Source: Alcanivorax sp. (GTDB taxonomy: Bacteria > Pseudomonadota > Gammaproteobacteria > Pseudomonadales > Alcanivoracaceae). Taken from it: 64,000 bases of DNA. The notes beneath the pieces are model-generated. The model was not told the origin of the DNA, did no database searches, and was given only the letters and a program-made list of their open reading frames with translations. Below, one piece after another: positions 1 to 8,990 of this stretch (the stretch's first letter is position 1; every line of letters starts with the position of its first letter). The translations under genes were made by a program, and so were the position numbers. The stretch lies in NCBI GenBank assembly GCA_013823245.1, contig PNLU01000001.1, positions 1 through 64,000 on the forward strand. Reading direction: 5' to 3'.

Positions 1-1
1 C

Positions 2-463
2 GCCGCCAACTTCTCCCGCTGCCGCCAGTACCGCTACGCCCTGTGGCGCTGGTGGGGCGAGGGCGACGACTATGCACTGATTATCGGCCTGAACCCGTCC
101 ACCGCCGACCACCGCCAGGATGACCCCACCATCCGCCGCTGCATCGGCTTTGCCCGCGACTGGGGCTACAGCGGCCTGTGCGTCGCCAACCTGTTCGCCT
201 GGCGCGCCACCTACCCCGAAGACCTGAAAGCTGCCGCCGACCCCATCGGCCCTCGTAACGATCAGTGGCTGCGCCGCCTGGCCGCCGATGCCGCCGTGAT
301 CGTGGGCGGCTGGGGCAACCACGGCCACCACCTGGACCGCGCCCGCCAGGTACGCGCCCTGCTGCCACCCTGGCACGCCCTGCGCCTGAACAGCTCCGGC
401 GAACCGGCCCACCCCCTGTATCTGCCGAAACATCTCACACCTTTTCCAGTCGCCGCGTTCTGA
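2..463 (+). CDS. DUF1643 domain protein, 5' end cut by window edge
   Basis: An open frame runs in from the left edge and stops at 461-463, giving 153 residues. It contains the DUF1643 signature: ALIIGLNPSTAD, then DPTIRRCIGFARDWGY, and later the GGWGNHG segment typical of the family. DUF1643 proteins are small and of unknown biochemical function. The start codon and any ribosome binding site lie outside the window. The family assignment rests on these motifs. Confidence in the frame is high because it is GC-biased and continuous. Confidence 0.85.
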   Translation, partial: AANFSRCRQYRYALWRWWGEGDDYALIIGLNPSTADHRQDDPTIRRCIGFARDWGYSGLCVANLFAWRATYPEDLKAAADPIGPRNDQWLRRLAADAAVIVGGWGNHGHHLDRARQVRALLPPWHALRLNSSGEPAHPLYLPKHLTPFPVAAF

Positions 464-594
464 ACGCTGTTCAACCCGCTCGATCGCCCGGATATCGGAT
501 ATGCGACGCATTTCCGCTTTCCGCCTCGACAGGGATATTGTGCGTAAGTACCAACCTGCGCAGAATGCGGGGCAGGCTCTGGATGAGGACAAGA

Positions 595-1173
595 ATGATG
601 CGTTATTTCCTGATAGTCATGGCAGCCATGCTGCTGACCGCCTGCGGCGGGGATTCGGATGAGCGGCGGTTTTTGACGGGTTATATGGTGTCACCTGACC
701 CGGATGTGATCGACCTTGATGACGAAGTAAATGCGCTACTAGGCTCACGCTGCAACACTAACGAGGATTTCTGGTATCAGGTAGCAGTCTATGACCCTTC
801 CGGCGACGGCAGCCATTCCGAATGGACGCTTCTTTTTCAAGTGCCGAGCAATGCAACTGGGCGTTATAGAGTATCCGACGCAACCTTCCGCTTGTTGAGC
901 GACTATCGGCTGGTATCAGACGGCAGTAGCAGCAACTGTATCGAACATGAATACGACAAGATTTTCCGAGCAGTGGACGGTTATGTCGATTTTGTCGACG
1001 TCGAAAATGCGGATTTCAGCCTTCAATTCGAGAAACGTCAGGGCTTCAACTCGACAACGCCCACACCTGACACCCCAGAAGTCCTTGTAGAGGGCTGCTG
1101 GAAGGTAGATACCGACCGCCGTAACTGCTGGCCAACCACTGCAAACAATGATGAGGGTGACGGCGCGCCGTAA
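595..1173 (+). CDS. small putative lipoprotein, unknown function
   Basis: A protein of about 192 residues begins with a lipoprotein signal (MMRYFLIVMAAMLLTACGG) with lipobox LTAC, so it is probably lipidated and membrane-attached. The frame is open further upstream to 265, but that part overlaps the previous gene; the ATG at 595 follows a GAGGA-like site and starts right at the signal peptide. The mature part is acidic, with several cysteines and a Thr/Pro-rich stretch near residue 155. Its codon use is less GC-rich than the neighbours'. No family recognised. Confidence 0.7.
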   Translation: MMRYFLIVMAAMLLTACGGDSDERRFLTGYMVSPDPDVIDLDDEVNALLGSRCNTNEDFWYQVAVYDPSGDGSHSEWTLLFQVPSNATGRYRVSDATFRLLSDYRLVSDGSSSNCIEHEYDKIFRAVDGYVDFVDVENADFSLQFEKRQGFNSTTPTPDTPEVLVEGCWKVDTDRRNCWPTTANNDEGDGAP

Positions 1174-1236
1174 CCCACCACACACCTCACAAACTGACCC
1201 AGTACCGAAGCTGGGACGTCGCACACCTCGATCCGA

Positions 1237-1349
1237 GGCAGCGGTGAGGGGCAGCCCCTTCCAGAAGTGTGTGAGGCAGGAAGCCGAACGCAAGCCTACA
1301 GGGACGTATTCACGGCGGCTTCTGGAAGGGGCTGCCCCTCACCGCTGCC
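1237..1349 (+). repeat. palindromic element copy A (31-bp perfect stem, 51-nt loop)
   Basis: Arms at 1237-1267 and 1319-1349 are perfect reverse complements over 31 bases. The loop (1268-1318) contains GAGGCA, GCCGAACGCAAGC and CAGGGACGTATTCACGGCG. The same loop, with quite different arms, recurs at 46.9-47.3 kb. It sits between the lipoprotein and BLUF genes. There is no U-tract after the stem, so a simple intrinsic terminator is not indicated. Confidence 0.9.
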
Positions 1350-1450
1350 GTGCTACGGAGCCGATCAACCCGACACACATCAGCATCTTCACGCGCTCCT
1401 GCCCCGCGCCATGTTTCCCTTGCCTGTGGGGAAAATAAAGGGCTTCAGCC

Positions 1451-2023
1451 ATGTCCGATCTCGTTCAGATCATCTATATCAGCCGCGCCACCTTCGAGCC
1501 AGGCCCGAGGGAAAATGGCGTGGAGCCGCATGTCGGCCGCATTCTGATGTCCTCCCGAAAGAACAACCCGCGCCGCCGCCTGGTCGGCGTACTGTTCTAC
1601 GGTGACGGCTACTTCTTCCAGTGCATCGAAGGCGAACGCAGCGCCGTTCAGGCCCTGTTCTCCCGCATCAGCGACGACCCCCGCCACACCGACATCCGCG
1701 TCCTCAGCATGCGCGACATCGACGTCCGCAGCTTCAACGACTGGTCCATGAAGTATGTGCCCGCCGCCCGCGAAGTGCTGGAGGAGCTGCGCCGCTTCGG
1801 CCAATCGCGCTTCAATCCCTACGAATTCAACGAAGAGCAGGTCGAGCGCATGGTGGATCTGCTGCGCGCCAGTGCCGACCCCACCACCGGCCGCCTGAAC
1901 GGACCGCCACCACGAAATGCGCCCGCAGACATGATGGGCTTGACCTACCTGGCCATCGCCTTGGCCACCCTCGCCCTTGCCGTGTCATGCGTCACGCTGG
2001 CGATGGTCATGGAGTGGCTGTGA
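1451..2023 (+). CDS. BLUF-domain blue-light sensor with C-terminal membrane anchor
   Basis: The N-terminal 110 residues form a BLUF flavin photoreceptor domain. The expected photocycle residues are present: Tyr9 in QIIYIS, Asn38/39 in SSRKNN, Gln57 in YFFQCIEGE, and Trp98 with Met100 in NDWSMKY. BLUF domains bind FAD non-covalently and respond to blue light. No GGDEF/EAL output domain follows; instead there is a linker and one hydrophobic helix at about residues 162-187, so the protein looks membrane-tethered by its C terminus. The stop codon overlaps the start of the DUF3429 gene (TGATG), which suggests translational coupling. The output is unknown. Confidence 0.9.
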   Translation: MSDLVQIIYISRATFEPGPRENGVEPHVGRILMSSRKNNPRRRLVGVLFYGDGYFFQCIEGERSAVQALFSRISDDPRHTDIRVLSMRDIDVRSFNDWSMKYVPAAREVLEELRRFGQSRFNPYEFNEEQVERMVDLLRASADPTTGRLNGPPPRNAPADMMGLTYLAIALATLALAVSCVTLAMVMEWL

Positions 2024-2466
2024 TGCTGCCGGTACCCTCCGAGCAGGCGCTCTGGATCCGCCGGCTCGGCTTCGCCGGACTGCTGCCCTTCTATGCGCTC
2101 GCCGCCCTGGTATGGGTAGTGCCCGGCCTCAACTGGCCAGCGCAATTACTGTTGCTGTACGGTGGCATGATTTTCTGCTTCGTGGGCGCGGTGCACTTCG
2201 GCGCCGCCCTGTTCAACGCCGCCATGCCCCGGGGCGGCGTCTGGTGGAGCATCATGCCCGCCGTCGCTGCCGCGCCCATACTCCTGACCCCACCCGTATT
2301 TGGTTTGCCTCTGGTGGCAGGCGGGCTGATTCTTGCCTGGAGCGTTGACCAGACCATGCTCGAAACCGTGCTACCACTCTGGTATCGCCAGTTACGCGAC
2401 TATCTCACCGCAGGCGCGGTACTGGCCCTGATACTCGGCTGGCTCGGGGCCATTCAGATACATTAA
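2023..2466 (+). CDS. DUF3429 family membrane protein
   Basis: A 147-residue hydrophobic protein with about five predicted membrane helices, starting within the stop codon of the BLUF gene (TGATG). The pattern of GLLPFYALA, GAVHFGAAL and a conserved LPLWYRQLRDYLT segment before the last helix fits DUF3429, an inner-membrane family without assigned function. The one-base overlap with the photoreceptor suggests joint translation, so it could be the sensor's membrane partner, but that is inference. Confidence 0.8.
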   Translation: MLPVPSEQALWIRRLGFAGLLPFYALAALVWVVPGLNWPAQLLLLYGGMIFCFVGAVHFGAALFNAAMPRGGVWWSIMPAVAAAPILLTPPVFGLPLVAGGLILAWSVDQTMLETVLPLWYRQLRDYLTAGAVLALILGWLGAIQIH

Positions 2467-2550
2467 TACGCAAAATTTGGTTTAACCGATGGCTCCCGTC
2501 TGATGCACCCTCTAGGATGAGTTCATTGCATCGACAGGAGCATCCAGCAC

Positions 2551-4926
2551 ATGGAACGTGACAACAGAATTCTTCACGGCCTGCTTCTCGCCTTTTCGAC
2601 GTTGTGGCTGGCCGCCTGCGGAGATCCGTCCCGCAACTTGCCAGAACCTGCCCCGCTGCCGGAACCCGTCAATCGTACCGTCACCTATCACGATGATGTG
2701 CGCCCGATTCTGGAAAGCAAATGCCTGACCTGCCATAGCTGCTACGACGCGCCCTGCCAGTTGAAACTGGAAACGGCGGAGGGCCTGATTCGTGGCGGTC
2801 ACAAGAAAGAAGCCTACGACGGCACTCGCACCCGCGCCCAAACACCCACCCGGCTCGGTATGGATGCCGAAGGTGAGGCTGAGTGGCGCGAAAAGGGCTT
2901 CCACTCGGTGCTGGAGAGCGACGCTGAACAGAAGTCGCTGCTTTACAATATGCTCGCCCTGGGCAAACAGCGTCCGTTCCAGCCCAACACCCGTCTACCG
3001 GATGATATGGAACTGGGCGTGACCCGCAGCAACCAGTGTGTAGCTGCCGACGAATTCGATGACTATGCGCGCAAGCACCCGCTGGAGGGTATGCCGCTCG
3101 GCGTCACCGGCCTCAGCGATAAAGAGTTCTCCATTATCAGTGCCTGGCTGGCCCAGGGCGCCGAGATAGAATCCACCCCCACGCAAGCCAATAGCACCGA
3201 GCAGGCAGTCATTGATGACTGGGAAGCCTGGATGAACCAGGACAACACACGCCAGCAACTGGTGTCGCGCTGGCTGTTCGAGCACCTGTTCCTGGCACAT
3301 CTGCACTTTGCCGATCTGCACGCCAGTGACGAGCGACCGGCGCGCTTTTTCCAGATGGTGCGCTCACACACCCCGCCTGGCGAACCGATTGAACTGATTG
3401 CCACGCCGCGCCCCAATGATCCGCCCGAAGGTCCCGTCTATTACCGCATACGCCCGGTGCAGGGCAGCATTGTGCACAAGCGGCATATCACCTTCCCGGT
3501 GGACAAGGCCCTGCGCGAGCGAATAGAAACGCTGTTTCTGGCGGACGACTGGCGCGTCGACACACTGCCCGGTTACAGCTACACCGAGCGCGCCAACCCG
3601 TTTGTCACCTTTGCCGCGATTCCGCCGCGTGCACGCTACCAGTTCATGCTGGATCATGCAGAATACTTTACCCGCACCTTCATTCGCGGCCCGGTATGCC
3701 GGGGCCAGATTGCGACGGATGTGATCCGGGATCATTTCTGGGCCATCTTCCAGGACCCGGATGATGACCTGTTTATCACAGAAGGCGCCTACCATAATCG
3801 TGTTGCGCCGCTGCTGGGCCTGCCGGGCCAGAACGACGATCTGCTCAAGGCGGGCAGCAACTGGCGCGAGTATCGCGACCGCCGCAATCGCTACCTGACA
3901 CTGCGCAATCAGGCTTATGCAGCAGCCTATCAGGATGGCGCCTCCCTGGATCATGTCTGGGACGGCGACGGGCATAACACCAACGCGGTGCTTTCGATTT
4001 TCCGTCACCACGACAGCGCCACCGTGGAGCGCGGCCTGATCGGTCGTGTGCCACAAACTATCTGGTGGATGGATTATCCGCTGTTCGAGCGAACCTATTA
4101 TGAGCTGGTGGTAAACTTCGATGTGTTCGGCAACGTCGCACATCAGATTCAGACACGGCTCTACTTTGATCTGATCCGTAACGGGTCGGAGCATAACTTC
4201 CTGCGTCTGCTGCCACCCGGGGCACGCAAGACCGAGCTGGAAGACTGGTATCGCGGCAGCGGCCGGCTGAAAAGCCATGTCACCTATGCGCCACTGGATA
4301 ACACCACGCCCACCGCCGAGCCCTTCGCCACCGATGCGCCGAAACAGGAACTGGGCGTGCGTTTGCTGGAGCGTTTTGCCGATATCAATGTGATGGCGCA
4401 GGACGCGATCAATCGCTGCGCCGACGGCGAATGCATGCGCCCCGACCAGCCGACCTGGATACAGGAGACGGATGCCCACCTGTCACGATTGGCCTCAGTA
4501 CGTGCCGAGCAGTTACCGGGCATCCGCAAGTTGCCGGACGCCAGCTATCTGCGCGTGCGCCATGACAACGGCGAGCGCACGGTGTACACGCTGGTGCGCA
4601 ACCGCGCCCACAGCAATGTCGCCTTCATGCTGGGCGAAGAACTGCGCTACGAACCGGACAACGACTATCTGGTGGTCTACCCGGGCATTATCAGCAGCTA
4701 TCCCAACTTCATGTTTGATGTAGCCGCCAACGAGGTCGAGCAGTTCAGCCGTCACCTTGGTGTGGTGGAAAAGCAGGAGGACTTCGAAACACTGGTGAAG
4801 CGCTGGGGCGTGCGGCGCACGCATCCGGACTTCTGGGAGGTTCTGGAGGATGTCACGGCGTGGCTGCATGAACAGCGGCCGATTGAAGCCGGGGTGTTTG
4901 ATATAAACCGGTTTGAGAATTTGTAG
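2551..4926 (+). CDS. cti: fatty acid cis/trans isomerase Cti
   Basis: The 791-residue product matches the periplasmic haem-containing isomerase Cti, which converts cis- to trans-unsaturated phospholipid acyl chains and stiffens the membrane under solvent or heat stress. A signal peptide with an LAAC sequence at residues 20-23 suggests lipidation. A CxxCH haem-binding motif (CLTCHSC) follows at about residue 56-61. Length is close to the roughly 770 residues of Pseudomonas Cti. It stands alone, with its own upstream gap of 84 bases and a terminator 15 bases after the stop. It is one of several acyl-chain-remodelling genes in this window. Confidence 0.95.
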   Translation: MERDNRILHGLLLAFSTLWLAACGDPSRNLPEPAPLPEPVNRTVTYHDDVRPILESKCLTCHSCYDAPCQLKLETAEGLIRGGHKKEAYDGTRTRAQTPTRLGMDAEGEAEWREKGFHSVLESDAEQKSLLYNMLALGKQRPFQPNTRLPDDMELGVTRSNQCVAADEFDDYARKHPLEGMPLGVTGLSDKEFSIISAWLAQGAEIESTPTQANSTEQAVIDDWEAWMNQDNTRQQLVSRWLFEHLFLAHLHFADLHASDERPARFFQMVRSHTPPGEPIELIATPRPNDPPEGPVYYRIRPVQGSIVHKRHITFPVDKALRERIETLFLADDWRVDTLPGYSYTERANPFVTFAAIPPRARYQFMLDHAEYFTRTFIRGPVCRGQIATDVIRDHFWAIFQDPDDDLFITEGAYHNRVAPLLGLPGQNDDLLKAGSNWREYRDRRNRYLTLRNQAYAAAYQDGASLDHVWDGDGHNTNAVLSIFRHHDSATVERGLIGRVPQTIWWMDYPLFERTYYELVVNFDVFGNVAHQIQTRLYFDLIRNGSEHNFLRLLPPGARKTELEDWYRGSGRLKSHVTYAPLDNTTPTAEPFATDAPKQELGVRLLERFADINVMAQDAINRCADGECMRPDQPTWIQETDAHLSRLASVRAEQLPGIRKLPDASYLRVRHDNGERTVYTLVRNRAHSNVAFMLGEELRYEPDNDYLVVYPGIISSYPNFMFDVAANEVEQFSRHLGVVEKQEDFETLVKRWGVRRTHPDFWEVLEDVTAWLHEQRPIEAGVFDINRFENL

Positions 4927-4941
4927 ACGGCGAGTCTGCAG

Positions 4942-4977
4942 AAAGGATGTCGGGCTGGCGCACCAGCCCGGCATCTT
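4942..4977. terminator. bidirectional intrinsic terminator between cti and deaD
   Basis: A stem of GATGTCGGGCTGG / CCAGCCCGGCATC (one G-T pair) with a CGCA loop is flanked by AAAG on the left and CTTT on the right. It lies between two convergent genes and can serve both. Confidence 0.8.
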
Positions 4978-4988
4978 TCAGGATAGTA

Positions 4989-6752
4989 TCAGCCGTTGGC
5001 GCGGCGCGGACGACCACTGCCACTGCCGTTGCGCTGGGCGCGCACCGGCGCAGGAGCGCCATTGTCCATACGGATATTCATCTGCTGACCGGCCACCCAC
5101 ACTTTTTGCAGGTGCGTCAGCGCAGCACGCGGCAACGAGTCCGGCAGATCCACCGTGCTGTATTCCGGGAAGATGTCGATGCGGCCAATATTGGTGCTGT
5201 TGAGCTTGGCTTCATTGGCAATCGCGCCGACGATGTTCGACGGCTTGACGCCATGGGTGCGGCCCACGTCGATGCGGTAACGGGTCATGCCCGCATCCGG
5301 CACGGACGGCGCACGCGGCGCGCGGTCTTCACGGCCACCTTCGCGACGGGCACGCCCTTCGCGCGGTGCACGATCGGCACGCGGCTCACGGTCATTGCGG
5401 TTCAGGCGGATGACCTGTGCGGGGCGATCTTCTGCCAGCAACGGCTTGTCGCCTTGCAGCAAGCGCGCCAGTGCAGCGGCAATGTCTACCGGGTCGGCAC
5501 CGGTTTCAGCCTGGCTGGCCTGAATCAATGCACGGTAGTCATCCAGACCGCCACGGCCGATGACCTCACCCAGACGACGAATGAGCTTCGCCTGGCGGGC
5601 CGCATTGATATCCGCGCCTCGGGGCAGCGGCATCTCGGTCACTTTCTGACGGGTCAGGCGTTCGATGTTCATCAGCATGCGCTTTTCACGCGGCGTCACG
5701 AACAGAATGGCATCGCCCTCGCGGCCGGCACGGCCGGTACGGCCAATCCGGTGAACGTAGGTTTCGCCATCAAACGGGATGTCGTAGTTGAGCACCATGG
5801 AGATGCGCGGCACGTCCAGACCCCGGGCCACCACATCAGTCGCCACCAGAATATCCACACGGCCATTTTTCAACTGTTCGACCACTTGCTCACGCTGCGG
5901 CTGGGCCATATCGCCATTCAGAGCCGAGGCACGGAAGCCCGCGCCCTGCAGGAACTCCGCCAGCTCGACGGTGCTTTCCTTGGTGCGTGCAAACAGGATC
6001 ACGCCATCGAAGTTTTCTGTTTCCAGCACGCGCAGCAGGGCATCCGGCTTGTCACGGTGGTTAATAAACAGATAGCGCTGACGAATGGCGGCCACGGTGG
6101 CCGTTTTGGCCGCCACCGTGATTTCCTGAGGATCTTTCAGGAAGCGCTGAGCCAGTTTGCGGATCGGCGGCGGCATGGTCGCCGACAACAGCGCCACCTG
6201 GCAGGCTTTCGGGGTCTGCTCCATGACCCATTCCACGTCATCGATAAAGCCCATGCGCAGCATTTCATCTGCTTCGTCCAGCACCAGGCATTGCAGGGTG
6301 TCCAGACGCAGTGTGCCGCGCTTGAGATGATCGACCACACGCCCGGGCGTGCCCACGACCACTTGTACGCCTTCGCGCAGTGCCTTGGTCTGCGGGCGGT
6401 AATCCATACCGCCACACAGGGCCACCACGCGCAGATCGCGGGCGTGCTGGCCGTATTTTTCAAACGATTCGGTCACCTGCAGCGCCAGCTCGCGCGTCGG
6501 TGCCAGCACCAGCACCTGCACGCCCTGCGCCGGGGTGCTACCGAAACGGGAAATCAGCGGCAGCGCGAACGCGGCCGTCTTGCCAGTGCCGGTCTGGGCC
6601 TGGCCAATGACATCACGGCCGCTGAGGATCAACGGAATGATGGCACTCTGAATGGAAGAGGGCTGGGTATAGCCCATATCGCTGATGGCTTTGAGCACTA
6701 CAGCGTCGAGACCCAGGGCGTCGAACGCCGGGCTGTCGTTTTGCACAGACAT
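4989..6752 (-). CDS. deaD: ATP-dependent DEAD-box RNA helicase DeaD/CsdA
   Basis: A 587-residue RNA helicase with all core motifs: AQTGTGKT (Walker A), PTRELALQV, GTPGR, DEAD, SAT, RGLDVPR and HRIGRTGRAGR. After the helicase core come an Arg/Asp-rich linker (about residues 455-490), a DbpA-type RNA-binding domain (GRTHGVKPSNIVGAIANE to NIRMDNG) and a short basic tail. This architecture is that of CsdA/DeaD, which unwinds structured RNA in ribosome assembly and mRNA decay, notably in the cold. It is slightly shorter than the E. coli protein (629). It is monocistronic with a long upstream non-coding stretch. Confidence 0.93.
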   Translation of the reverse strand: MSVQNDSPAFDALGLDAVVLKAISDMGYTQPSSIQSAIIPLILSGRDVIGQAQTGTGKTAAFALPLISRFGSTPAQGVQVLVLAPTRELALQVTESFEKYGQHARDLRVVALCGGMDYRPQTKALREGVQVVVGTPGRVVDHLKRGTLRLDTLQCLVLDEADEMLRMGFIDDVEWVMEQTPKACQVALLSATMPPPIRKLAQRFLKDPQEITVAAKTATVAAIRQRYLFINHRDKPDALLRVLETENFDGVILFARTKESTVELAEFLQGAGFRASALNGDMAQPQREQVVEQLKNGRVDILVATDVVARGLDVPRISMVLNYDIPFDGETYVHRIGRTGRAGREGDAILFVTPREKRMLMNIERLTRQKVTEMPLPRGADINAARQAKLIRRLGEVIGRGGLDDYRALIQASQAETGADPVDIAAALARLLQGDKPLLAEDRPAQVIRLNRNDREPRADRAPREGRARREGGREDRAPRAPSVPDAGMTRYRIDVGRTHGVKPSNIVGAIANEAKLNSTNIGRIDIFPEYSTVDLPDSLPRAALTHLQKVWVAGQQMNIRMDNGAPAPVRAQRNGSGSGRPRRANG

Positions 6753-7070
6753 GTATCACCTTGAACGCAATGGCTCGCACCACGCGCTTTAACATACGAA
6801 TGTAAGAGATATCAGGCGGCGGCTATATGATCGCCGCAGGACATCGCACCAGGCTTCCCGTGAGAAGCCCATGACGTGTCCAGGAGGACAGTGAGAGGGG
6901 CCGGTACGGGATTCGGCACCGGCAGGGCCGGTGCGGACAGACGCGCGTTTACCAACGGGCGGGCTGCCACTCAAGCGGGCGGAGTCTACAGCAGGCCTGC
7001 GCCCAACGCCAGTGATATCTGCAAGGTGGCGGAGGTATGATAGGCGGCTTGTCCGATGCTGGAGACCGCC
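6753..7070. other. non-coding gap upstream of deaD and the YaiI gene
   Basis: These 318 bases separate divergent genes and hold no convincing gene. Visible elements are GC-rich inverted repeats (for example GCGGCG...CGCCGC at about 6822-6840 and GGCCGGT/ACCGGC repeats around 6900-6935). Most of it probably serves as promoter and structured 5' leader of deaD; deaD leaders in enterobacteria are also long and structured. No start site can be fixed by eye. Confidence 0.5.
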
Positions 7071-7526
7071 ATGCCGACCATCTGGATCGATGCCGATGCT
7101 TGCCCGAACATGATTCGCGAGGTGCTGTTTCGTGCCGCGCAGCGCGTTGGCATGCCGATGATTCTGGTGGCCAACCAGCCGCAACGCACGCCGCCGGGTC
7201 AGTTGATTCGTGCCATTCAGGTGCCTGGCGGCTTCGATGAAGCCGACGACTACATTGCCGAGCAGGTGGCCGCCGGGGATCTGGTGATCACGGCCGATAT
7301 TCCGCTCGCCTCGCGCACCATCGAAGTCGGTGCCACGGCGCTCAACCCCCGTGGCGAACTCTATACCCCCGACAATATCCAGCAGCGGCTGACCATGCGT
7401 AATTTCATGGAAGAGATGCGCGGCGCCGGGCTGGCCAGCGGCGGCCCACCGCCCATGGGCCTGAAGGACAAGCAGACGTTCGCCAACGCACTGGATCGAT
7501 GGATCGCCGTCAACAAGGATCGCTGA
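7071..7526 (+). CDS. YaiI/YqxD family protein (UPF0178)
   Basis: A 151-residue protein beginning [12 protein letters not shown], the invariant start of the YaiI/YqxD family. Further family features are [23 protein letters not shown] and a C-terminal TFANALDRW helix. The family has a PIN-like fold with conserved aspartates; its role is not established. The ATG at 7071 is preferred over one at 7056 because it begins exactly at the conserved motif and has GGAG eight bases upstream. Confidence 0.9.
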   Translation: MPTIWIDADACPNMIREVLFRAAQRVGMPMILVANQPQRTPPGQLIRAIQVPGGFDEADDYIAEQVAAGDLVITADIPLASRTIEVGATALNPRGELYTPDNIQQRLTMRNFMEEMRGAGLASGGPPPMGLKDKQTFANALDRWIAVNKDR

Positions 7527-7530
7527 CGCT

Positions 7531-7565
7531 CACAGACCGGACGGGCATCAGCTTCCGGGTCTGTG
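7531..7565. repeat. 8-bp inverted repeat between the YaiI and symporter genes
   Basis: CACAGACC (7531-7538) and GGTCTGTG (7558-7565) are perfect complements 19 bases apart, immediately after the YaiI stop and ending 15 bases before the symporter start. It could be a weak transcript-end hairpin or an operator; no U-tract follows. Confidence 0.4.
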
Positions 7566-7580
7566 CTAAGGTCGGATGCC

Positions 7581-8990
7581 ATGGACGAGATCGAAGCCGC
7601 GCTCAAGGCGTTCGCCAATTTCATGTGGGGGCCACCGCTGGTGCTGTTGCTGGTGGGCGGCGGCCTGTTCTTCGTGCTCTATTCGCGCCTGTTGCCCTAC
7701 CGCCACTTCGGCCACGCCATCGGCATTCTGCGTGGCAAGTATGACAACGCCGACGATGACGGCGACATCTCCCATTTTCGCGCCCTGAGCACAGCACTGT
7801 CCGGCACCCTCGGACTCGGCAATATTGCCGGGGTGGCCGTGGCCATCACCGCCGGGGGCCCGGGCGCGGTCTTCTGGATGTGGGTCACCGCCGTGGTCGG
7901 GGTCGCCACCAAGTTCTATACCTGCACGCTGGCGATCATGTATCGCGGCCGCGACAGCGCGGGCGATCTGCAGGGCGGCCCCATGTATGTGGTGCGCGAA
8001 GGGCTGGGCCGACGCTGGTGGCCCCTCGCCACACTGTTCGCCGTCGCCGGGTTGATCGGGACGCTGCCGGTGTTCCAGGTCAATCAGCTGGTGCAGTTGC
8101 TGCGTGAGGTGGTGGCGGTGCCGCAGGGCTGGGTGAGTGAAACCAGCAGCTTCGGTTTTGATATCAGTATTGGTCTGATCGTGCTGGCGCTGGTGGTGCT
8201 GGTGGTGCTCGGGCATATCCAGCGCATCGGTCTGGTCACCTCGCGACTGGTGCCCGCCATGGTGCTGCTCTATCTGGGCATGACGTTCGCGGTGCTGAGT
8301 CAGCATCTGGCCGATATCCCTGCAGCGCTGGTGTGGATCGTCACGGATGCGTTCACCGGGCAGGCGGTGGCGGGCGGGATTCTGGGCGCCGTGATCGTGG
8401 AAGGTGTGCGCCGGGGTGCCTTTTCCAACGAGGCCGGTATCGGCACCGAAGTCATGGCACACGGTGCCGCGCGCACCCGCGAGCCGGTGCGCGAGGGGCT
8501 GGTGGCGATGCTCGGCCCGGTCATCGATACCTTGCTGATCTGCACCTGCACCGCGCTGGTGGTGCTGGTCACCGGCGCCTGGGACGGCGATGGCGGCGGC
8601 CTGACCAGCGACCGCGGCGTGTCCCTGACCCTGAACGCCTACAACACGGTAATGCCCGTGCTGGCCGGGCCGCTGCTGGCGATCATGGTGACGTTGCTCA
8701 GCCTGAGTACCATTCTGACGTTCTGGTATTACGGCGCAAAATGTCTCGGTTTTTTGTGTGGTGCGCAGGTGCAGCATCACTACATCTGGTTTTACGGCAC
8801 CCTGATCCTGATCGGCAGCGTGGTGTCTCTGGATACTGTGCTCGGGCTGATTGATGGCATGTATGCCGTGATGGCCATTCCCACCATGACCGCCTCGTTA
8901 CTGCTGGCTCCGAAGGTGAATGCGGCGGCCCGGGATTATTTTTCCCGGCATCGTTTTCGGCGCAAAGGTGATGGCGTTTTGCCACCATAG
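7581..8990 (+). CDS. sodium/amino-acid symporter, AGCS family
   Basis: A 469-residue membrane protein with the AGCS (alanine or glycine:cation symporter) hallmarks: a hydrophobic N-terminal helix, the GTLGLGNIAGVAVAI segment, GGPGAVFWMW, and GAFSNEAGIGTEVMAHGA in the second half. Around ten transmembrane helices are visible. The family imports alanine or glycine with sodium across the inner membrane. The substrate here is not determined. The ATG at 7581 is chosen because it opens the usual short amphipathic N terminus. It is convergent with the haem operon. Confidence 0.9.
   Translation: MDEIEAALKAFANFMWGPPLVLLLVGGGLFFVLYSRLLPYRHFGHAIGILRGKYDNADDDGDISHFRALSTALSGTLGLGNIAGVAVAITAGGPGAVFWMWVTAVVGVATKFYTCTLAIMYRGRDSAGDLQGGPMYVVREGLGRRWWPLATLFAVAGLIGTLPVFQVNQLVQLLREVVAVPQGWVSETSSFGFDISIGLIVLALVVLVVLGHIQRIGLVTSRLVPAMVLLYLGMTFAVLSQHLADIPAALVWIVTDAFTGQAVAGGILGAVIVEGVRRGAFSNEAGIGTEVMAHGAARTREPVREGLVAMLGPVIDTLLICTCTALVVLVTGAWDGDGGGLTSDRGVSLTLNAYNTVMPVLAGPLLAIMVTLLSLSTILTFWYYGAKCLGFLCGAQVQHHYIWFYGTLILIGSVVSLDTVLGLIDGMYAVMAIPTMTASLLLAPKVNAAARDYFSRHRFRRKGDGVLPP

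Noticed and set aside
265..594. Longer N terminus for the small lipoprotein
   Set aside because: The extension overlaps the DUF1643 gene in another frame and would bury the lipoprotein signal peptide internally.
1237..1349. Element A as an integron attC site or IS remnant
   Set aside because: No integrase-like core sites, no transposase fragment and no target duplication visible; the loop conservation is unlike attC sites.
4947..6764. Long plus-strand open frame (605 codons) opposite deaD
   Set aside because: It is antisense to a complete helicase with all motifs; high GC makes long antisense frames common. Its translation has low-complexity His/Gln-rich composition and no recognisable domain.
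6789..7184. Minus-strand frame in the deaD leader region
   Set aside because: It overlaps the conserved YaiI gene antisense and has no recognisable domain; more likely non-coding leader.
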